From contig BCHS01000011.1 in NCBI GenBank assembly GCA_039545275.1, positions 372,001 through 436,000 on the forward strand: a stretch of DNA of 64,000 nucleotides. The letters run 5' to 3'. The notes under the pieces were generated by a model, which worked only from the letters and a program-made list of their open reading frames with translations, searched no databases and was not told where the DNA came from. Positions 10,610 through 22,907 of the stretch are shown here, piece by piece; position 1 is the stretch's first letter; each line of letters starts with the position of its first letter. The translations under genes and the position numbers were made by a program. Source of the DNA: Pseudomicrostroma phylloplanum. Lineage: Eukaryota; Basidiomycota; Exobasidiomycetes; Microstromatales.

Positions 10610-12657
10610 TTACACATTGAAGATCAATGTAGTAAGGCCCGGAGAGAAGGTGAAGCTGCCCTGCCTGTCATCAATGCCAAGTCTCACTTTGACACTGCTC
10701 GAGCAGTCATTGACCGCGACCAATCCAATGCGCTTCATGTCCGAGCTAGCCAAGCTGGTGCCGTTCCAAGGAGCCGCAAAGGCGCTCACAGAGTCTATGC
10801 AGCCTCGCAGTGAGTTGGAGGCCGAGGCCGTCGGGGCGGCCGAGACTCTGTATGCTGGGCCACCGCCAAAGTTGGTGAGGTTGGCGACGGCTGAAGAGAA
10901 GTGGTAGGTTGTGATGAACTGGGCATTGGACGCTTGAACGGGCGGGTTCAAGTTTGCAGAGGGAGAGTCGATCATGAAGGTGCCGAGGCAGTCCAAGCAT
11001 GGGGCAGAGTTGATGTGAGGGGAGTCGTTCTTGTCGAGGGCGACATTCCAGGTAATGACGCTGCGGATGCCCATGTTGATTGGGCCAAAGTAGAAGTTGG
11101 TTAGCCAGAAGCGAGTCGAGTACCATTGGTTCCTGCTGTCGTCAGTCGTGGTGATCTCGGTCACATGCTGCTCCATGGGCTTTGTGACATTGGCGATGGA
11201 AGTATTGAAGTCGCTGATGCTGGTGAAGTTACCACTGTAGCCGTGCCAGGCCACGCCTGACCAGGCAGTCGGATCCGCCTGGATCGCTGCGGCCGCGGAA
11301 TCCCAGTCGACATAGTTGTCGTCATTGGCAAAGAGCTTCACATCGTCGAATCCGTGGTCATCGAGCGAGGTGCGTAAGGCGCGTGCAACTAGTGCAGAGG
11401 ACGCTGGACTCATCCAGTTGGTCGGATAGCTGGTCGTACCGTCCGTGGGCTCATTCTGCATCGTCAGACCATACGGGCGGATGCCTTGGGCTGCATAGGC
11501 CTGCACAGTAAGGAAGAGATATTGAGCGTACAGCTCTTCAGTCCCATAGATGAGCTGACCTCCATTCAAGGAGTTCGTAGTCTTCATCCAAGCCGGAGGA
11601 GACCACGGCGACAGCCAGATCTTGGCATCGGGTCTCCGAGCCAGTGCGTCTCGAATGACGGGAAAGATGTATGACTCGGCTTTGTCGGTGTTGAAACCAG
11701 CTAGAGGAGAAGGTAGTGAGGTGGTGTTGCCTGCGTTGATGGCGGCTTTCGTCGCATTTGTATCTGCGTAGGAGTATCCTCCCTGGGCAGAGAAGTCGCT
11801 GGCAGCAATGGGCACTCGGAAGACAGACATGCCGGTCCTGGCACTGGTGAAATAGTCCATGGTCTGATTGTAATGCGTCTCATTCTTGACCTTCAGGTTA
11901 TGGAGCAGCCAGCAAGACGAGTCGGTAAAGCTCGCTCCGAAACCATCCATGGGCTGTTGGACAGCATCGACGTCGATCAGTAGGTCGACGCCGTCTGTGC
12001 CAGCGCCAGTTGCGCCGAGATCGAACCCTCCAGATGACCAGGAGAAGAGAGTGGACAATCTTCCACTTCTGTAGCTCGTGTCCGAGCCAGTGAAGAAGGA
12101 GCCGACGCTTTCCAAGCCAGCTTGATCAGAAGCAAGGTTCATGGAAGGGAAATCGAGGTCACCATTGTCGGCACCGCTTGACCGTAGACCAAAGTGGACC
12201 CCCAGTCCAACCTATTGAAAAGAAGGGATGGCAGAGCGGGTAAGATCTCGAGTGGGCGGATCCGATTGCGCTGGGATCTGGCAGTACTCACACCTAAGCC
12301 TAACACGGCTAGTAAGATCAAGCACCAAGCAAGTGGCTGTGACAAGAGCATGCGGTCCGGGCGGGAGGTGCGTCAGATTGAAAGGCCTTTGGGATGCTTC
12401 GCTGCTCACTTGAGCCCTTGTAGGCCCTCGCCGAGACTCACCTTTGGTCTCTTGTACCACGGCCTACGCTCCTTCGTTCCAACCGGATTCCGCAATGGCT
12501 GGGCATACAAGTGGGGCTCCCTGTGTGAGATCGGCCTATGCATAGGTTCATAGTCGGAAGGCGTGTTAACGCCACTGCCAAAGTATTTCTCCTCGTAGGC
12601 TGGAGCGCGATACCCTGGCCGCCGGCCCTCCGGTGTGTATCTGTTGGAGCCACTCAT
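10610..12657 (-). CDS. Membrane-anchored GH30 glycoside hydrolase (glucanase/glucosylceramidase type)
   Basis: Three exons are present: 12657-12442, 12336-12292 (45 nt) and 12211-10610, giving 620 aa. The first 72 residues are polar, basic and Tyr/Pro-rich. The 45-nt exon plus the next splice then create a single hydrophobic helix (WCLILLAVLGLGVGLGVHFGL), so the enzyme is a predicted type II membrane protein with a lumenal or extracellular catalytic domain. The GH30 fold is shown by MDGFGASFTDSSCWLL, IWLSPWSPPAWMK, LTMQNEPT (acid/base Glu), and HVTEITTTDDSRN (probable nucleophile Glu). Many N-x-S/T sites fit a secreted topology. Family members cleave beta-1,6-glucan or glucosylceramide; the substrate here cannot be told from sequence alone. 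The gene is divergent from MTG1. Confidence 0.88.
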
Positions 12658-13077
12658 GATGGATGGAGGAGGGGTATAAGGAGGAGGGGTCGGGAGAAAG
12701 GAGGGAAATGACAGTAGATAGGAAAGCTACGTGAGGTCCATATCAGCAGCGCACGAGGGTAGTAGATCCATGTCGCCACTCCCTGGACACCCAGACTTGT
12801 CCAAATTGCTTGGCATATGCTCCACTCCGCCCCCCGCCACCTTCCCGCAAGATTCCGCCCGTAATCAAGCTAAGCTAAAAGCCGAGCCCCCGATTGCGTC
12901 GGCGGGGAAACCTCGAATTTCATTTCGGAACCGCAAAGGCTCCGCTTCCGAGACTTGACGGGAAGAGAAGCACCTTCGGAAAGACACACAGGCAGAGCTT
13001 CTGGCAAAGAGTGGTACGTTGCTCTACTGACTTGTTGTCCCCATTCTAGTAGAGGCTGTCATCCCCTTCACCTTTGC
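12658..13077. other. Intergenic, divergent promoter GH30/MTG1
   Basis: This is 420 bp. A possible 5'-UTR intron for MTG1 lies at about 13015-13049 (GTACGT ... TTCTAG), though it is shorter than most introns here. No other feature is seen. Confidence 0.4.
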
Positions 13078-15107
13078 ATGCCTCAGCCAACATGCCTGCA
13101 GCTCCTTCTGCGGGCCCGAAGGGCAGGTGAGGGTCAAAGATCGTCCAGGCTGGCATTTGGCCTGGCTGCCTGCAAGTTTCAGTACCGCTTCTCATCATCG
13201 GCGGTGACACCATCGCCGGCGGTATCAGCAACGCAGACTTCCAGCGCGGCCACCTCACTGCCGGCTTTTGAACCCCGGAAGACGTTTCCCCTCCCCTCGA
13301 CTGTCCCATCGTGGTATGTTGGCCACATGCATCGCGCTCTGCGCTCCCTGCCGGCCCTCCTGGCCCGCCATCCTCCTCCTCTGGTCATTGAAGCTCGTGA
13401 TGCACGTCTGCCGCTGAGCAGCATCAACCCAGCTTTCGAGAAGATCATGCGAGACACCTTTGGAGAAACTCCTGGGTATGAGTGGCAAAAGAGGCGTCTC
13501 GTCGTCTACACCAAGCGGGATCTGATCGACCGCAGACTCGAGGAACCCCTCAAGGAAGCATTTGCAGAGGAGACGCCGCGAGGCGCACAGCAGGACGAGA
13601 TCCTCTTCGTCGACACCAGGGCGGATGGAGATGTTCGGCAAGTGCTCAAGTGGGTTCATAGACAGGCAGCAGAGCTCGCGAATCACCCACCTCCCAAGGT
13701 GACCATGACCAGAGACCTAGCCAAGACGCAGCGCACCCTGAGTGGTGCTTTTAGGCATACGCCTACGCCAGAGGTGGGAGTGAGACTGGTCATTCTTGGC
13801 ATGCCGAACGTCGGCAAGAGTAGTCTGCTGAATGCTCTGAGAAGGGTGGGCGCAGGGAAAGGTAAGTGTGTGCTGATCAATATTGAGAGCTTGGGTATGC
13901 ATGGATGCTGAATCCCTTAACTTCCCGCTCGCTCTCAGGCAAAGCTGCTTCGACAGCTCCACAGCCGGGCCACACCCGCAAGCTGACAGGAACAGTGAGG
14001 ATCACCAAAGACGTCGCCGACAAGTCCAATTACTTCAAGCTTGACAAGGACGAAGAAGGAGACGAAGAAGGCGCCAGGACGGGCGCCAAGTATCCGCCGA
14101 TCTACGTCTACGATACCCCGGGGGTCATGGTTCCCTATCTCGGACGGGGCAGAGAGGGCGCAGAGAAGGGTGTGAAGCTCGCGGTGGCTGCTGGCATGAA
14201 GTCCTCGCTCTTTGATACGCAGGGACTGGCAGATTACCTCTTGTACAGGCTGAACCTCAAGTACGCCTGGCAGAGGGAGCGCTGGCTGCGCGAGCAGCGG
14301 GAGGCTGACAGCCCCTCGCCTCCACCTCAGCCAATTTACATTACCCATCTCCCTATGCCGTCCTCTTCAAACGCCTCCGTGGGCGAGGACGACGTCCCTC
14401 AGCCTACCAACTCAGTCCTGTCATTGCTGCGCTGGGCTGCTGTCAAAGCGCCGGGAACCCTCCTCAAAGGAGGGGAACGAGATCTCGACGGTTGCGCCGA
14501 GTTCATCCTCACGAGATGGAGGGAGGGTAAGCTGGGCGATCGAGCTGGCGAGTTGGACCTCGGCGTCGAGGAAGTCGCCGAGGGTCTGACCGCTGGAGAG
14601 GAAGAGGAGACATTGCGACAGAGAGTGCGGAGGGTTATAGCAGAATACTTTACTGCCAGGCGTAGGAGAGGCGGCGAGGAAGAGGAGATGATCCCAACAC
14701 GCCCTCCCCCAGAAGAGGAAGAGGTGACAGACACAGAGGGCGTGACGGTCGCTACCGAAGACCGGCCAGCACGCTCCTCTTCCGACACTCGCAAGACCAA
14801 GACGAGCCCCAGGTATGCGACCGCGGCTCCTCCATCGTCCAGTGAGGACGTCTCTACGAATCAATCGCGCAAGACGGCCAAGACGCAGGCACTGAAGCAG
14901 CAGCGGGACCGCCTTCGCGAAAAGGGCGTGCTCCTGGACCGCAAAGCCTCGATGAATTCCGTCGAAGGTCGCCTGAGGAGGGCAAGGGAGGAGCACAAGC
15001 GCTGGTTGATCAGGGAAGGGAAGCTCAAAGTGGGCAAGGGGGCACGGACGGCTTTGCTCAAGAGCGCTAGGAAGAAGGGAGCGGGGGGTGCGGCGAAGAG
15101 GAAGTGA
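13078..15107 (+). CDS. MTG1: Mitochondrial ribosome-assembly GTPase MTG1
   Basis: This is a circularly permuted GTPase of the YlqF/MTG1 family that helps mature the mitochondrial large ribosomal subunit. Exons are 13078-13861 and 13939-15107 (650 aa). The order is characteristic of permutation: G4 (YTKRDLIDRR, about residue 142) comes before G1 (GMPNVGKSSLLNAL, about residue 240) and G3 (DTPGVM). The intron at 13862-13938 lies just after G1. The N-terminus is Arg/Ser/Ala-rich and lacks acidic residues, as expected for import. The C-terminus carries an unusual extension of about 200 residues: an acidic Glu-run region, then a very basic coiled tail ending KKGAGGAAKRK. The start could also lie further upstream in the same open frame. 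Confidence 0.88.
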
Positions 15108-15273
15108 GAGGTCGTCGAGACGAGAGGGGAAAGAGCGCTGATTGTCATCACTTCACAAACACTGTACTATACTCAAAGAACGATTGCAAACATGCTATGA
15201 AGCATTAATTGCTAGTGGTCGACACGACGAGAGACAGGTGATTCCCGTCCTACGCCCGGTGCGCATAATCCGC

Positions 15274-17071
<1,798 letters not shown>

Positions 17072-17983
17072 TCAATAATTAGCTTCGATATCAGCTAGCA
17101 AGCCAATATGCCTCGCGTGCCATCCCAGTGCCGCCACCGTCTTCTTTGCAGAGGCAGGAGCATCGAGGGCGACAAAACGGGCCATGAAGGACAAGACGTT
17201 TCCCAGCTCCTCTTCTGATACGCCACCTTTGACCGGTAGCTTTCTGGCCTTGCCAATCGTCTCTGCAATGTTCTTCCATGCAATGGCTTCTTCTCCCACT
17301 GCGTGCAAGATGGCAGGCAGTGGCTTGGAGCTGTGTCCGGCTTCTACGGCGAGGCGGTACAGCTCTGCAGAGTCTTGTCGATGGACTGCGCACCACGAGC
17401 TTTTGCCTTCGCCAGAGTAGGGAACGTATCCTGCATCTACACAGGATGCGATGATACGATATATAAAGCCCTGGTCTCCTTTGTCATGAGTAGTCGGACA
17501 AAGCCGTACGACGCTAGCCTTGACTCCCATGGCATTGAGGTCGTGGGCTACGTATCCTTCTGCAGCTCGCCTGGGATTCCAATGTGCGGGAGGGATTACA
17601 CTGTCCTCCTCTGCGGGGTTAGTGGGAGTGCCGATGCCGGCGACGGATAGTAGGCCAGAGGTACCGATGAAGGTCTTGCCGCTGCCCTCCAGGGCACTCC
17701 CCATCGCCTTGATGCTCTCGAAGTCCTTCCTACAACTCTCTTCGAACTTGGAGAAATCGTGGATGAAAGCCAAGTGGATCACAGCGTCTGCTCTTTTGCA
17801 TGCTTCTCGAAGAATCGAGTGATCGTCGATGCCTCCATGTATGACCTCTGCACCCAGAGAGCTGACAACATCTGCCGAGGCAGGTGAACGCGCTAGACCC
17901 AGGACGGTGTGGCCATGTTCAATGAGGTTGGGTACCAGTGCCCGACCAACGAAGCCAGAAGCGCCGGTAACAAAGACGATCAT
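17072..17983 (-). CDS. Atypical short-chain dehydrogenase / NAD-dependent epimerase family protein
   Basis: This intronless gene encodes 303 aa. It starts with a clear extended-SDR Rossmann motif, MIVFVTGASGFVGRALVPNL, followed by a cofactor-binding strand ending GLARSP and the DAVIHLAFIHD strand that usually follows. The usual YxxxK catalytic pair is not evident. The equivalent region reads HWNPRRAAEGYVAHDLNAMG and resembles the atypical SDR subgroup, in which a Ser-Glu replaces Tyr-Lys and here seems altered again. The C-terminal part (ILHAVGEEAIAWKNIAETIG) is the substrate-side helix region common to these reductases. The substrate is unknown. It lies on the same strand as SFA1 and the FGGY kinase, with no sign of shared regulation. 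Confidence 0.8.
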   Translation of the reverse strand: MIVFVTGASGFVGRALVPNLIEHGHTVLGLARSPASADVVSSLGAEVIHGGIDDHSILREACKRADAVIHLAFIHDFSKFEESCRKDFESIKAMGSALEGSGKTFIGTSGLLSVAGIGTPTNPAEEDSVIPPAHWNPRRAAEGYVAHDLNAMGVKASVVRLCPTTHDKGDQGFIYRIIASCVDAGYVPYSGEGKSSWCAVHRQDSAELYRLAVEAGHSSKPLPAILHAVGEEAIAWKNIAETIGKARKLPVKGGVSEEELGNVLSFMARFVALDAPASAKKTVAALGWHARHIGLLADIEANY

Positions 17984-18420
17984 ATGGGGCCGAGAGTGTG
18001 GAGTGAAAGGCGAGGTTGCTTCAGCTGGTTCTTATGAGAGGTCCTGTTTAGAGGAAGACACAGTCAGACTCTCTGGTAAGGACGGCCATCTGTTATACCA
18101 TGAATCCTCCCCCAATATTCTCATTGCACCCGAAGCTCAGCATTGTGAGAACAGTCAGCTTATCATGCCGTGCAAAGATCAGAGCTGAGGAATAAGCTTA
18201 CAGACGCGTGGCCTCAGAAGGATGGCTCGAGCCCTCACACGTCGGAGCTCCGCCACTGAGAAGTGAGCGGCGTATGAATCCATTGATCAACGACGTACCG
18301 TACAGCTGGCACGAATCGTAGATATGATACGTTTTGCAGAGATCTATAGATGGCAGGAACATGTGCAGGAGGCAAAGGCGGCGGGAACTGCGGATGATAT
18401 AGAGTCAGGCCCGGCCAAAT
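17984..18420. other. Intergenic between FGGY kinase 3' end and SDR start
   Basis: This 437 bp contains the presumed SDR promoter and the kinase 3'-UTR. I see nothing else in it. Confidence 0.5.
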
Positions 18421-20410
18421 CTATGAGGCAATCGCGTCTTCCGTCAACTTTTTCCATCTCCTCTGCAGATCGATGGACTCGAGGAAGATCTGTAGTGAAG
18501 AGTGGTCACAAGGCCGAGGAAGGAGTCAGTAATCGCGTCGCTGGATAGCCGTTCCTCTCTGCCGGACTCACCTGGTATTTGGCGTCCAGGAGCTTCTTCT
18601 CCCTGCCCTTCGCCTGCGGGTATAGGAAGTAGCCCTCTTTTGTCATCTCAACCATCATCTGCCACAGCCTGTCCCTCTTGCTCCACCCCAGCTCGTTGGC
18701 CTCCTCCTGCGACGTGAGGTGCTTCACCTCATTGGCCACTTCGGCCGCAAATCTTCCCAATATAGCAGCCCCCTTGACGACGGCAGTGCTTCCTCCACCT
18801 TCCGGGATCAGCACCTTGACGTTGCAACCGTCCGCTAGCAGCTGCATCAGGGTTGCGTTCTTGGCCTGACTTCCGCTCATGAAGATACTGTCGATCTCGT
18901 GACCGCTCTTGTTCATCTTCTCGACGATCTGGCGCGTTTGCAGAGCAATCGCTTCGAGTGTGGCTAGATACTTGAGGGCGAGGTCCTCCGGACCAGATGA
19001 GAGCGTCAGACCGGAGATAAGACCCTTCATCGATGAATCTGCCAAGGGGGAGCGGTTGCCGTGCAAGTCCGGGTACAGATGGAGGTGCTTGGTGAGATGT
19101 ATCAGTGCGGGCACGCCAAGGCGGTTCTGGAGGGATACAAGAATCTCGTCCAGTAGAGAGAAGAGATTGGTGCCTTCCTTTTCCGCCTGCAGCTTGAGCT
19201 GTGGTGTAGCTGGATGCGTCTCGATGATAAAGTCGATCAATTGTCCTGTAGAGGACTGTCCGCCTTCATTCTGCCAGAAGCCAGGGAATACGACATCCTT
19301 GTAGGGACCCCAGACTCCTTCGACAAAGACGCCCTCCTCTCCTTCACTTTGAACGCAGTAGCACGTCGAGGTACCAGCAATCGCAGCCAGACGATGCTTT
19401 GAGCCAATGACGCTGACCTTTTGACTTTCGGGCTCGTTACTGGCTGGCGCTGCTACCGTTCCCACCCAGCCGGCATACGCATCGATAAGTCCCGATCCGA
19501 CTGCTGTGCCAGGTAGGAGTCCAAGCTCCTGCGCCGCCTGCTCAGTGAGACCAGTACCGACTGGCTGACCAGCAGTGAGAACCAGGCCATTCTTCCCAGG
19601 AATGCCGCCGAGCTGAGCATAGTCAGTCTCGGCTAGTGAGCCCAAGCCAATGGTGGAGAGGAAGTCCTCCGACCACCCGATAGTCGAGCCAGCGACCCCG
19701 GGAGGCAGGTAAGAGGTCTTGCAGACTAGGGAGCAGGTTGAGCGGGCGGTGGAGGCGGTAGCCTTGTATGTGAGGTAGTCAGGAAGGTCAAAGAATTGGC
19801 AGCGTGAGAAGAGAGAAGAATCGAGATGCTTCTTGAGCCAGAGAGTCTTGGGGATCTCCATCTCGAGCTGCCGATTAGGAGGAGAAAGCCGAAGCGGCCT
19901 GTCAGCGAAGTGGATCTGGATGACCCTGCGTCTGCGCGTACTCACCGACATGGTTCCGCCAACGTACTCGAGCACCTTGTGTCCAGTCTTGTTGATCGCA
20001 CTGGCCTCCTCTTCGGCCCTGTGATCCGCCCAGAGGATGATATTGGGCACCACTTCGTCATTTGCTCCAGCTAATGTCATGCCGCTGGGAGTGACATCGA
20101 CCTCTTTGCCCTCGGTGTCCACCACTGCCAGACTGCATGTCGCGTCGAAACCCACGCCCTTGACTCTGCTCTTGTCTACTTGAGCATCGCTGAGGCATTT
20201 CTTTACGCACAGGCAAATGGCAGACCAAATGTCCTGCGTCGACTGCTGGAAGATGCGGGAATCGGCAGGAGAGCGGAACGTCTTGGTTGCCTGGGCGTAC
20301 GAGGAGAGCGTCTCCCCCGCGGCGTCAAGGAGAATCGCTCGCGCTGAGCCTGTGCCCACATCGATTCCGATGTAACAGGATTCGCTCGATGAAGATGTTG
20401 TGCTTGCCAT
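18421..20410 (-). CDS. FGGY-family carbohydrate kinase (ribulokinase-like, YDR109C/FGGY type)
   Basis: This ATP-dependent sugar kinase of the ribulokinase-like FGGY group probably acts on a ketopentose or pentitol, or in metabolite repair. Exons are 20410-19946, 19867-18572 and 18462-18421, giving 600 aa. The N-terminal phosphate-binding loop is CYIGIDVGTGSARAILLDA. Other landmarks are NIILWADHRAEEEA, YVGGTMSLEMEIPKTLWLK (made by removing intron 1), AIAGTSTCYCVQ, and IFMSGSQAKNATLMQLLAD, the second ATP-site segment. Intron 1 (19945-19868) is 78 nt and stop-free in frame, so an unspliced transcript would still encode protein. The last exon (RRWKKLTEDAIAS) rests on a GTGAGT donor and CTGCAG acceptor and is less certain. 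Confidence 0.87.
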
Positions 20411-20899
20411 ATTTGGGTTCTAGGTGGTCGCTCAAAGGGTAGGACTACCGATACTGTGCTTTTTTGATCTTCTCGGATCTCGGGAAACCGCCCCTTCCCT
20501 GTTGTCCGTGTGGAGGTGCCTGACTCGGAACGGAAGGACGGGGGCTTTGCATCCGGCAGCAGCGTCGCTTGCCGATAAACCCACCACGTGGACTTTGTAC
20601 GCTACGTGCTCCTTTCCGCCCGCCCTTCCCCAGCCTATCGTCCTTCCGGTCTGTCCACTCACCACCAAGGCAGATACTACTACCCTCTCGAACTTCCTTC
20701 GAATACGCGGTGCTTGAGCATCTACGTCTTCTCTCCAGTAATATTGCAGTCGATTTCAGCGCGAAGAGGACGCGTCAATCCAGTTCGGTGTATTCACGGA
20801 ACCTATTCGCGATTACGAGCAACCTTCCCTCTTAGCGCAATAGGCAAGGGTGAACACCAGCTACCAGGTACTCGATCCTTCTCCTTTTCCGGGTGCAAG
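20411..20899. other. Divergent promoter region FGGY kinase/bHLH factor
   Basis: This is 489 bp between two start codons. It contains an ACGCGT (MluI-box-like) hexamer near 20770. A long stop-free frame runs into the bHLH ORF from 20588, but it begins with poorly conserved-looking sequence, so I treat it as leader. Confidence 0.4.
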
Positions 20900-22185
20900 A
20901 TGCCTTCTACTCCGTCATCGAATCGACAACATCCGCACCTCCCGCCTCACCTGGCCTCGGGCGGCCAAGGGAGTGGGGCGGCTTCCTCCGGTGGATCTGG
21001 CTCCTCGCCCACGCCTGCACTCCCGATTGAGCCATCCGATTCGCGTCAACAGGCTTATTCGTATTCTCAGAACCTGGGCGGACGCAGAGGGTCCACTGAT
21101 CCTCTGCTCCACGCCTCGATGGCTGCGAGTGCGAGCGCCAACATGGCGGCCCAGCATCATCACCACCTGCAACAGCAGCAGCAACAACAACAACAGCAGC
21201 AGCAGCAACATTTAGGGCACAGCTCCAATGACTCGCCTTTCGCTTCATCTGTAGGAGGAGCAGGTGCGGGTGACAGTGCCGGTAGGAAACGAAACGCATC
21301 ATCCGCAATGCTGGACAACGATGGGCAAGGACCCTCCGGTATGCCGCATGCACAATGTGAGTAGACCCTGCGCTGGCTTCGGATGCGATGATCCTAGCTA
21401 ACATCCTCACTGTTCCCCTCCGGTAGCCGAACGCCGTCCGTCTCTATCGGCTCTCAATGCGTACAATCCCTTTGGCACCTGGCCGGACTCATTCCCTACT
21501 GGTCCGGCCAACGCTGCCAGCCACGACCCTGGTAACTTCTTTGCCACCCTTCCCGCTACTCCTGCCAATGGCGATCACAAGCATGGCGGCATGAACCTGA
21601 TGGGCGGCGGCGCACCATCGGGCAGCGCCGGCAGCCATGCTAACCTTGTGCCGTCCGCATCTCATGCTTACGCGCAGCATCCATCCCAGCCAGCAGGATC
21701 CCCATCATCGCCAGACGCAGAAGACTCCGGTAGCGGAGGACTCAAGTCGGCCCTACCCTACGCCCGATCTCCGGAGTTGCGGGTGTCCCACAAGCTGGCA
21801 GAGAGGAAGAGGAGGAAGGAGATGAAGGACCTCTTTGACGACTTGAAGAATCTGCTACCCATGGGCTCCGAGGGCGCCGATGCACAGGGCAACGGAGGCC
21901 CTAGCAAGAATAAAGACATGGGCAAGTTGAGCAAGTGGGAGGTATTGAGCAAAGGTGAGTCACCAGGTGCAGGGTCGTGTCGCAGAGTAATGGAGCTCAC
22001 CATTGCTGACATTTCCCTTCTGTCAACTCGCAGCGATTGAGCATATCAACGGCATGAATTTCACGCAAGCTGCGCTGCTCAATGAAGTGGACAGCCACCG
22101 AGCTCAGCTAGGTCTGCCGCCCTACACTCTGCCTACCGTGCCGAGCGCACCAACAGAAGGCGATCGGGAAGGAGGCTCGAAGTAG
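20900..22185 (+). CDS. bHLH transcription factor with polyQ tract
   Basis: Three exons, 20900-21356, 21427-21954 and 22034-22185, encode 378 aa. The C-terminal basic helix-loop-helix reads [20 protein letters not shown], then [10 protein letters not shown], a loop, and [18 protein letters not shown]. The second helix is joined across intron 2 (21955-22033, GTGAGT/TCGCAG), which fixes the splice. The His/Glu/Arg pattern of the basic region predicts E-box binding as a dimer. The first 260 residues are low-complexity (Ser, Gly, Pro) with a His run and about 13 consecutive Gln coded by mixed CAG/CAA at about 21169-21209. The target pathway is unknown; Esc1-like fungal bHLH proteins are the nearest type I can name. 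The start at 20900 is the first ATG of the plausible region. Confidence 0.82.
21169..21209 (+). repeat. CAG/CAA repeat coding polyQ in bHLH factor
   Basis: A mixed CAG/CAA tract encodes about 13 consecutive Gln after a His run. It is inside exon 1 of the bHLH gene and in frame. Confidence 0.92.
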
Positions 22186-22907
22186 TCACTGGTGTCGGGC
22201 CAAGAGGACCTCGCTCTTTATCGAGGCAAAGTCACAGCGACAAGCTCAATGATGGAGCCCTTCGCACAAGCTCGTTGCAGAACAATGCTGCTCTCCTCTG
22301 CTGGCCCACTCAGATCCGTCTCTCACATACGTCTCATCGCAAAAATCCTGTGCGATCTGGTGGACTGCACTGCCGGCATGCCGGTGCCCAGTGATGGGTT
22401 CACTCGCTTCCCCCCTTATTCGCCGTCCGTACCCCGTACCTTTCTTCTCCCGTTGTCATTAGCCCTAGGATTCGCGCGCCTTGCCCCCTGCTCTCGTCCC
22501 GTGTTGTATCTCTTTGCTCCAGCAGAGACATCTCCTCAGTCAAGTCAACTATGGCACTATGCTCCCCTGCAAGCTCGTCTACCCTTGTGTTGTCTGACCT
22601 TTCTCCTACAGAGCTGGCGTGGTCGTCGAGCCCGCTAGACGCGGGTGAAAGGGCGGGATTGGCGTGGGGGAAATTATCTCGAGTAAGGGTCTCGGCCCAA
22701 GGCGGGTAGGGTCGCGTGGCAAAAATCGGCTCGGATCTCCTCCACCTGTCATCCCGAGTGATTATAGTTGTCCTTGCTCCGCCCAATGACACACATCCCC
22801 ATCGTGACCATTTTGAACCATCCCTCATTAGCATTAGACTCTCCTCATCCTTTCTTCTTCTCTCTCTTTCTTCTGCAACCATCGTCACTACACGCATTTC
22901 GCCAAGC
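22186..22907. other. Intergenic, bHLH 3' end to next start
   Basis: This is 722 bp. It holds a perfect 12-bp palindrome (CCGGCATGCCGG, 22373-22384) with partly matching flanks, then a pyrimidine-rich promoter-like stretch (about 22820-22880) ahead of the next gene. Antisense open frames here look like composition shadows. Confidence 0.45.

Noticed and set aside
20588..20899. N-terminal extension of the bHLH ORF
   Set aside because: It is stop-free, but its composition is unlike the rest of the protein and it lies in the divergent promoter. The ATG at 20900 is a simpler start, though extension cannot be excluded.
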